From: DATDOO01 sp035293245
Lineage (GTDB): Bacteria > Pseudomonadota > Gammaproteobacteria > Methylococcales > Methylococcaceae
NCBI GenBank assembly: GCA_035293245.1
Contig: DATDOO010000154.1
Span: 1 to 11,792, forward strand
DNA: 11,792 bases
Direction of reading: 5' to 3'
Part shown: in pieces, positions 6,886-11,792 of the stretch
How positions within the stretch are numbered: the first letter of the stretch is position 1
Layout: every line of letters starts with the position of its first letter
Translations under genes and position numbers: made by a program
The notes under the pieces: model-generated
What the model saw: the letters and a program-made list of their open reading frames with translations, nothing else
Told to the model about the DNA's origin: nothing
Database searches by the model: none

Positions 6886-7749
6886 TTATAGCCAATAAAC
6901 GAAGACGAACAAGCCAAGCCACACCACGTCCACAAAGTGCCAATACCACGCCGCCGCTTCAAAGGCGAAATGATGATCGGCGCTGAAATGGCCGCTGAGC
7001 GAGCGCAGCAATACCACCGTTAGCATTATGGCGCCGATCGTCACATGCAGGCCGTGGAACCCGGTCAGCATGAAAAACGTGGTTCCGTATATTCCCGACC
7101 CCAACGTCAGCCCCATCTCCGTATAGGCTTCGTGATATTCGACTCCCTGAAGGATCACGAAGCTGAAGCCTAACGCCACGGTGGCAATCAAACCGATGAT
7201 CAGTTGGGTGCGATTATTCGCCAGAAGGCCCCAATGCGCCCAAGTAACGGTACCGCCGGAGGAGAGAAGGATCAGGGTGTTCAACGCCGGCACGCCCCAT
7301 GCCGCCATGGGTTCGAATTTACCCCCCACATCTCCTGGACCGTTCGTCGGCCAGGTTTCGGAAAAGGTGCTCCACAATAGCTTGTGCGTATCCACGCCCA
7401 CACCTTCCCCAAGAAGCCAGGGGACGGAATAGTTACGCGCGTAGAACAAGGCACCGAAGAATACCGCGAAAAACATCACCTCCGAAGTGATGAACCAAGC
7501 CATGCCCCAACGAAAGGACGTATCGACTTTAGGGTTGTACGCGCCGCTCACGCTTTCCCTGATCACCTCCCCAAACCAGCCGAAAAGCATGCCGATCACA
7601 ATGGCCCCACCCAACATCATCGAATACGGGCCGATGGCCGACCCAGTCAGATAATTGGCAAAGCCACCCAACAATAACGCCAGCCCGATGCAGCCCATAA
7701 TGGGCCACACGGCTTTATGTGGAAGATAGTATGAAGCAGTCGTGGACAT
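6886..7749 (-). CDS. ctaE: Cytochrome c oxidase subunit III
   Basis: A 287-residue seven-helix membrane protein, normal for bacterial subunit III, which has no metal but stabilises the oxidase and holds lipids near the oxygen path. Typical signatures are E90 in WFITSEVMFFAVFFGALFYAR, YHEAY (205-209), TGFHGLHV (229-236) and the C-terminal WYWHFVDVVWL (268-278). The ATG at 7749 has GAGGGGGG 6 bases upstream. It begins 27 bases after the ctaG stop and is the last gene of the coxII-coxI-ctaG-coxIII unit, followed by the hairpin terminator. Confidence 0.97.
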   Translation of the reverse strand: MSTTASYYLPHKAVWPIMGCIGLALLLGGFANYLTGSAIGPYSMMLGGAIVIGMLFGWFGEVIRESVSGAYNPKVDTSFRWGMAWFITSEVMFFAVFFGALFYARNYSVPWLLGEGVGVDTHKLLWSTFSETWPTNGPGDVGGKFEPMAAWGVPALNTLILLSSGGTVTWAHWGLLANNRTQLIIGLIATVALGFSFVILQGVEYHEAYTEMGLTLGSGIYGTTFFMLTGFHGLHVTIGAIMLTVVLLRSLSGHFSADHHFAFEAAAWYWHFVDVVWLGLFVFVYWL

Positions 7750-7776
7750 CAGCCCCCCTCGTTGACTCGGTTTGGA

Positions 7777-8316
7777 TTATTTCCCAGTAACATCAAAAAA
7801 CGTATATGCAAGCGTCATATCTTTTATGTCCGCGGGCAACGTCGGTTCCACTACGAAGCGGACCGGCATCGTTCGGTCCTTCCCCGGAGCAAAATCTTGC
7901 TTGCTAAAACAAAAACACTCTGTCTTCTTCAAATACCGTGCCGCATTTCCGGGCGCAACCGTGGGTATCGCGCGGCCCACCAACGCTTGTTTCCCGATGT
8001 TCACACCGTAGTAATTCACAGTGTAGTATTGCCCCGGATGAATTTTTATCTTTGGCACTTCAGCACGAAACTGCAAAGGCATGTCCTCATTGACCGAGGT
8101 AACCAACTCCAGAGATACCTCCCGACTGTAATCAATGGCATAAGGCAAATTCGGTATGGCCTTCTCCCCGACCTTGCCGCCAAATCCGGTTACGTCGCAC
8201 AACAGATTATAGAAAGGCACCAGCGCATAACCGAACCCGAACATTCCCACCGCGACCAACAGCATAACCTTGGCTAGCCGTACACTGCCCCACCGGGACG
8301 CTTCTCCGCCTCTCAT
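7777..8316 (-). CDS. ctaG: Cytochrome c oxidase copper-insertion protein CtaG (COX11)
   Basis: A 179-residue protein that delivers copper to the CuB site of CoxI. It has one N-terminal membrane anchor (about 14-33), then the family motif ALVPFYNLLCDVTGFGGK with C40, and an immunoglobulin-like periplasmic domain with the copper-binding CFCF (134-137) and a C-terminal YTFFDVTG. The ATG at 8316 is chosen because it leaves a short basic tail before the membrane helix and GGGA is 6 bases upstream; the frame stays open to 8631 but that extension overlaps coxI. Its start overlaps the stop of a possible 46-codon ORF as ATGA. Confidence 0.96.
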   Translation of the reverse strand: MRGGEASRWGSVRLAKVMLLVAVGMFGFGYALVPFYNLLCDVTGFGGKVGEKAIPNLPYAIDYSREVSLELVTSVNEDMPLQFRAEVPKIKIHPGQYYTVNYYGVNIGKQALVGRAIPTVAPGNAARYLKKTECFCFSKQDFAPGKDRTMPVRFVVEPTLPADIKDMTLAYTFFDVTGK

Positions 8317-8453
8317 AAAATTCCCAGCATCGTTCCGAAATACACCGGAATGGCGAGCCGAGCCACTAGCACCGGAAGCTCCTTGTTCTCGTATCGTATT
8401 GCGCCTCCATCTCTCTCCCCGCGTTTTAACGGAGGAGAGAGGTGGAGGGCCAT
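8313..8453 (-). CDS. Possible 46-residue small protein between coxI and ctaG
   Basis: An ATG at 8453, 5 bases after the coxI stop, opens a 46-codon frame whose TGA overlaps the ctaG ATG as ATGA. The first 20 residues are basic and lie in the inverted repeat; the last 20 (LPVLVARLAIPVYFGTMLGI) are hydrophobic enough for a short membrane helix. Many cox clusters carry a small single-helix assembly protein here, but I see no clear sequence match. There is no Shine-Dalgarno sequence before the ATG, although an AAGGAG stands 6 bases before the in-frame GTG at about residue 28. It may be a coupling leader rather than a working protein. Confidence 0.35.
   Translation of the reverse strand: MALHLSPPLKRGERDGGAIRYENKELPVLVARLAIPVYFGTMLGIL
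8404..8448. repeat. Strong inverted repeat between coxI and ctaG
   Basis: Arms 8404-8421 and 8430-8448 are near-perfect inverted copies (about 18 bp, with one unpaired base and one mismatch or G-U pair), built on CTCTCTCC and GGAGAGAG, with an 8-base loop (CGTTTTAA region). No T run follows on the minus strand, so it is not an ordinary terminator. It could stabilise the coxI 3' end, be a processing site, or be a REP-like element; pyrimidine-rich repeats of this look are scattered in many gammaproteobacterial genomes. Confidence 0.8.
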
Positions 8454-8458
8454 ACAAG

Positions 8459-10039
8459 TCATTTAATTTCGGGGGCCGTAGCGAACGTATGGTAAGGGGG
8501 CGGAGAGGGCAAGCTCCACTCCAATCCGTGTTCGGTCGCCTTTTCCCAAACCTCGCCGCTTGCCTTTTGGCCGCCGCGAACCGTCTTGATGACGACCCAA
8601 AGGAACAGCAACTGCGACACCCCAAAGACAAACCCGCCGAGACTGGAAATCAAATTGAATTCTGCGAACTGAAGCGCATAGTCCGGTATGCGTCTGGGCA
8701 TACCCGCCAGCCCGAGAAAGTGTTGCGGAAAGAACAGCACGTTGACTGAGATTGTCGACAACCAGAAATGCAGCTTGCCGAGTCCCTCATCATACATATT
8801 GCCCGTCCACTTGGGTAACCAGTAATACGCTGCCGCAAACAAGGCGAACACCGCGCCAGGCACCAGGGTATAGTGGAAATGAGCGACGATGAAATAGGTT
8901 TCCTGATACTGCATGTCGGCCGGGGCCACCGCCATCATCAGCCCCGTAAAGCCGCCGATCGCGAACATGAACACGAATCCCACGGCAAACAACATGGGGG
9001 TTTCGAAACTCATCGACCCCTTCCACATCGTGGCCACCCAATTGAATACCTTGACCCCCGTTGGGACGGCAATCAACATGGTTGCATACATGAAATAAAG
9101 CTGGCCAGCCATGGGCATTCCAACCGTAAACATGTGGTGCGCCCAAACGATGAACGACAGGAAAGCAATGGAAATCGTGGCATAAACCATCGAGGAATAA
9201 CCGAACAACGGCTTCCGCGCAAAGGTCGGAATCACCGTGGAGATCACGCCGAAGGACGGCAGGATCATGACATACACCTCAGGATGGCCGAAGAACCAGA
9301 ATATGTGCTGGTACAAAACCGGGTCGCCGCCGCCCGCCGCATTGAAAAAGCTCGTACCGAAATACTTGTCCGTCAGCAGCATGGTTACCGCTCCGGCGAA
9401 TACCGGCATGATCGTGATCAACAGGAACGCGGTGATGAACCAGGTCCATACGAACATCGGCATTTTCATCAGCGTCATGCCCGGCGCCCGCATATTGATC
9501 ACCGTAACGATGATGTTGATCGCCGCCATGATGGAAGAAAGGCCGAGCAGGTGAACTGAGAAAATGGCAAACGGAAGGTGGTTGCCCCCTTGCAGCACAA
9601 GCGGCGCATACAGAGTCCAGCCGGCTGCCGGCGCCCCCCCCTCCATGAACAGGGTGCTTGCCAGAAGCGTAACCGCGAACGGCAGCAGCCAGAAGCTCCA
9701 ATTGTTAAGACGCGGCAGCGCCATGTCGGGCGCGCCGATCATCATGGGAATCATCCAGTTCGCCAAACCGGCAAATGCCGGCATTACCGCGCCGAATACC
9801 ATTACCAGCGCGTGCATGGTTACCATCGAGTTAAAAAACGTCGGATCGACGAATTGCATTCCCGGCTGATATAGCTCGGCGCGGATCACCATCGCCATCG
9901 CGCCACCCACGAAGAACATGATGAGGCCGAAGATAAGATACAAAGTACCGATATCTTTATGATTTGTGGTGAATATCCACCGCGCAATCCCTTTTTCCGG
10001 GCCGTGCTCGTGGTGATCGGCGTGTGTAGCTGCTGCCAT
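8459..10039 (-). CDS. ctaD: Cytochrome c oxidase subunit I (aa3 type)
   Basis: A 526-residue, twelve-helix heme-copper oxidase core holding heme a, heme a3 and CuB; it reduces oxygen to water and pumps protons. The heme a ligand H is in TMHALVMVFGAVMP; D-channel Asp is in MIGAPDMALPR; GHPEVYVMILP has the A1-type Glu and the His-Tyr crosslink pair; WAHHMFT holds two CuB His; K-channel Lys is in AVPTGVKVFNW; and VAHFHYTLVPGAVFALFAAAYYW gives the last heme ligands. All expected residues are present, so it is an A1-type oxidase. The ATG at 10039 has GAGGAAAT about 7 bases upstream and gives a His-rich N-terminus; an upstream in-frame start overlaps coxII and is unlikely. It follows coxII by 34 bases. 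Confidence 0.98.
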   Translation of the reverse strand: MAAATHADHHEHGPEKGIARWIFTTNHKDIGTLYLIFGLIMFFVGGAMAMVIRAELYQPGMQFVDPTFFNSMVTMHALVMVFGAVMPAFAGLANWMIPMMIGAPDMALPRLNNWSFWLLPFAVTLLASTLFMEGGAPAAGWTLYAPLVLQGGNHLPFAIFSVHLLGLSSIMAAINIIVTVINMRAPGMTLMKMPMFVWTWFITAFLLITIMPVFAGAVTMLLTDKYFGTSFFNAAGGGDPVLYQHIFWFFGHPEVYVMILPSFGVISTVIPTFARKPLFGYSSMVYATISIAFLSFIVWAHHMFTVGMPMAGQLYFMYATMLIAVPTGVKVFNWVATMWKGSMSFETPMLFAVGFVFMFAIGGFTGLMMAVAPADMQYQETYFIVAHFHYTLVPGAVFALFAAAYYWLPKWTGNMYDEGLGKLHFWLSTISVNVLFFPQHFLGLAGMPRRIPDYALQFAEFNLISSLGGFVFGVSQLLFLWVVIKTVRGGQKASGEVWEKATEHGLEWSLPSPPPYHTFATAPEIK

Positions 10040-10073
10040 GTCTATTTCCTCGCGTTCAAATCGCCTAACGGGT

Positions 10074-11195
10074 TTACTTGATATCTTTGGGCTGTGCCAT
10101 ATCACCCACACTATTACCTAGGGCGTTTCGCTGGTAGGTAACGACGGCAGCAATCTCAGCCGGACTGAGCATCTCCGCGAAGGCCGGCATCAGTCCCTTA
10201 CCCTTGGCAACAATACCGATGTGGTCGGCAATATTACCCTTAGCAATCGCGCTTCCCTTGATGGCAGGGAAAGTTCCGGGGACTCCCTCGCCATTCATTT
10301 GGTGGCAACCCGCGCAACTGGTGTTGTATATCTCCGCCCCCTTGGCAATTAATTCCTCTTTGGTGAACTCCTTGCCTGCTTCCTGTTTTGCCTGGTTCAA
10401 TTGTTGTTTCTGGCCCTCAACCCACCGGCGATAGTCCGCTTCGGGCTTTACCTCCACCACGATCGGCATGAATGCGTGGTCACGCCCGCACAATTCGGTG
10501 CACTGGCCGCGATAAGTACCCGGCTGATCGACCTTGACCCATGCGTCCGTGATAAATCCGGGTATCGCATCCTTTTTCCAGCCAAAATCGGGCACCCACC
10601 AAGCGTGAATCACGTCCGCGCCGGTGAACAGGAAGCGCACTTTCTTCCCCGCAGGAATCACCAGTGGATTGTCGACACTCAACAGGTAGTGCTCGCCGCC
10701 CTCCGTTGCCGGATCCCTGCCGGAACCAAGCTGCCTGACCTGGTTGCTTTTCGCATCCAGGGAACTGAAAAAATCGATTTTATCGTCGAGATATTCGTAT
10801 CGCCACTTCCATTGATACCCCGTGACCTTGATGGTCATGTCGGCGTTGGATGTTTCATACATGTCCAGCATGACCTTGGTTGCCGGCCAAGCGATACTCA
10901 CCAGAATCAAAAAGGGAATTACTGTCCAGACAACTTCCACCGTGGTGTTTTCATGGAAATTCGCCGCCACGGCGCCTCTGGATTTGCGATGGTTCATTAT
11001 TGAATAAAACATCACGCCGAATACCACAGCCGCGATCGCAACACATACCCACAGCATATACATGTGCAACCCATATACCGTCCTGCTGGTTTCGGTCACG
11101 CCCTCCATAAGATTCAGCGCATAATCCGCTTTCGCGTCGGTCACCCCAACGACAGACGCGCCCAAACCCGCAAGCCAATGCATTGTTTTCTTCAC
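10074..11195 (-). CDS. ctaC: Cytochrome c oxidase subunit II with fused cytochrome c domain (caa3 type)
   Basis: A 373-residue protein that takes electrons from cytochrome c. It has a signal peptide or first hydrophobic segment (about 1-23), two membrane helices (about 45-66, 88-107), and a cupredoxin domain with the aromatic patch GYQWKWRYEY (126-135) and the CuA ligands H197, C232, E234, C236, H240 and M243. After a helical Gln/Lys-rich linker (about 255-280) comes a class I cytochrome c domain with CAGCH (294-298) and the axial Met in GLMPAF (M336). The fused heme domain makes this a caa3-type enzyme. The start is a GTG at 11195 with GAGGGGAA 8 bases upstream; an ATG four codons later is the alternative. 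It is the first gene of the coxII-coxI-ctaG-coxIII unit. Confidence 0.97.
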   Translation of the reverse strand: MKKTMHWLAGLGASVVGVTDAKADYALNLMEGVTETSRTVYGLHMYMLWVCVAIAAVVFGVMFYSIMNHRKSRGAVAANFHENTTVEVVWTVIPFLILVSIAWPATKVMLDMYETSNADMTIKVTGYQWKWRYEYLDDKIDFFSSLDAKSNQVRQLGSGRDPATEGGEHYLLSVDNPLVIPAGKKVRFLFTGADVIHAWWVPDFGWKKDAIPGFITDAWVKVDQPGTYRGQCTELCGRDHAFMPIVVEVKPEADYRRWVEGQKQQLNQAKQEAGKEFTKEELIAKGAEIYNTSCAGCHQMNGEGVPGTFPAIKGSAIAKGNIADHIGIVAKGKGLMPAFAEMLSPAEIAAVVTYQRNALGNSVGDMAQPKDIK

Positions 11196-11660
11196 TGAGC
11201 ATTCCCCTCAATCAATTTTTTGCCTCTGAATATCATCGCCTTCAGACACCTTATCGCATCCAGCAAAGGTTCGAGGCAGCTCACGGACCAACCCCTTCCA
11301 TTCAGTCGCTGGATACTGTGAAATCCATGATTGGGCCGCTGCCCCGGAGTGGCCACGATGCCCCCTCCAGGCCCACGAACCAATATCGCTCCCTTAGTGA
11401 GAGAGTCGCCCTATATAGGTAACCGGAAATCTGTAAATTCCGAGCCGCGACAAAACGGCTGAATTGAAACCGCCACCCCGCCCGCAGCAACCCTTATTTT
11501 TATAGTAAATTTATCCGATAGCTTGCGGCTTTGCAAGATTTTCGCCCTTAAGTATCCGCCGCCCCTCTGCAGCATCAAAACGGCGTGCGCCCTTCGCCAT
11601 AGAAAGGGCCGCGCTGCGTTGCTCGACTGACGTGGATCGTTTCGCACGCGCAAAAAAAAA
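11196..11660. other. Long region without a convincing gene upstream of coxII
   Basis: About 465 bases between the coxII start and the insertion-sequence end. Several short open frames exist on both strands, but none shows a recognisable family, a good ribosome site or a consistent composition. The part from 11490 to 11545 is A/T-rich and is the likeliest promoter area: besides the candidate at 11410-11437, a second one (TTGCAA at 11531-11536, 17-base spacer, TAAATT at 11508-11513, minus strand, 4 of 6 each) would give a leader of about 300 bases. A small inverted repeat GCCCTT/AAGGGC (11589-11609) has no T run. Confidence 0.6.
11410..11437 (-). promoter_or_regulatory. Candidate coxII promoter
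   Basis: TTTACA (11437-11432, 5 of 6 to the -35 consensus), a 16-base spacer and TATAGG (11415-11410, 4 of 6 to -10). It would give an untranslated leader of about 210 bases for coxII. A second candidate lies about 100 bases further upstream. Confidence 0.3.
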
Positions 11661-11792
11661 GGCTATGTCTGCGTTAAACGTTGAAATGGATTTTTTGTCC
11701 AATGAGATAAACGCATCCAACCCAGGAGGGCGTCCTCATGAAAACCTCCGACTTCAAGATTTGGTTCGACCGGTTGTCGCAGCTTAGCCGTG
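11661..11792 (+). mobile_element. Left end of a probable insertion sequence, cut by the window edge
   Basis: Directly after a run of nine A (11652-11660), GGCTATGTCTGCGTTAAACG (11661-11680) looks like the terminal repeat of IS1595/ISXO2-type elements as I remember them, and a transposase-like reading frame with a strong ribosome site starts 77 bases inside it. The other end and the target duplication are outside the window, so the family is a tentative call. Confidence 0.5.
11738..11792 (+). CDS. N-terminus of a probable transposase (partial)
   Basis: Only 18 codons are visible (MKTSDFKIWFDRLSQLSR), then the window ends. The ATG at 11738 has AGGAGGG about 8 bases upstream. The pattern of a short basic start followed by FxxWFxxLxxLS resembles the N-terminal zinc-binding region of IS1595-type transposases, but too little is seen for a firm call. 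The bases GAGG-GCGT-CCTC around the ribosome site can form a small hairpin that might limit translation. It reads away from coxII. Confidence 0.5.
   Translation, partial: MKTSDFKIWFDRLSQLSR

Noticed and set aside
8873..9559. A 228-codon plus-strand frame opposite coxI
   Set aside because: His/Arg-rich antisense of a membrane protein; coxI residues on the other strand are all intact.
11589..11609. GCCCTT/AAGGGC hairpin upstream of coxII
   Set aside because: Six-base arms, nine-base loop and no T run; too weak to call a terminator.
11511..11720. A 69-codon minus-strand frame running from the IS end toward coxII
   Set aside because: It crosses the IS boundary and the A9 tract, has no family match and no good ribosome site; best seen as chance or remnant sequence.

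Overview
This window looks like a chromosomal segment of a gammaproteobacterium with fairly high G+C. The evidence is a cox gene order (coxII, coxI, ctaG, coxIII, DUF2909, SURF1, Sco-like, ctaA) that I recall from Pseudomonas-type gammaproteobacteria, a gammaproteobacterial CoxI signature, and an ftsY-ftsE-ftsX-rpoH block. I cannot fix the genus; a methanotroph or similar lineage is only a guess. Almost everything lies on the minus strand. The plus-strand genes are the ctaB tail at the left edge, a small DUF2909 gene in the middle, and the start of a probable transposase at the right edge.

Reading the minus strand from the right: an insertion-sequence end (about 11661 onward), then about 460 bases without a convincing gene that carry candidate promoters. 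Next comes the structural cluster of an aa3-type cytochrome c oxidase: coxII with a fused cytochrome c domain (caa3 type), coxI, a tiny uncertain ORF inside a strong inverted repeat, ctaG (copper delivery), and coxIII. A bidirectional hairpin terminator (about 6838-6870) ends this unit and also the convergent DUF2909 gene. A second minus-strand unit starts opposite DUF2909: SURF1, a membrane-anchored thioredoxin/Sco-like protein, then a 665-codon ORF that joins heme A synthase (CtaA/COX15) in frame to the SRP receptor FtsY, then ftsE, ftsX and rpoH. The ctaB (heme O synthase) gene converges on rpoH at the left edge.

The genes thus combine cytochrome oxidase biogenesis (heme O then heme A synthesis, heme and copper insertion, subunits I-III) with membrane-protein targeting (FtsY), divisome control (FtsEX) and the heat-shock sigma factor. 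The most striking points are: (1) the uninterrupted CtaA-FtsY fusion, which is topologically plausible and would tether the SRP receptor NG domain to an eight-helix heme enzyme; (2) no histidine in the first 221 residues of that protein, so the N-terminal heme-ligand pair of the CtaA family is missing, and a parallel His-to-Asn change in SURF1; (3) a perfect CIRCE (HrcA operator) overlapping a promoter for rpoH; (4) ftsYEX-rpoH lying between ctaA and an inverted ctaB; (5) an 18-19 bp inverted repeat between coxI and ctaG, inside a possible 46-codon ORF coupled to ctaG by ATGA.
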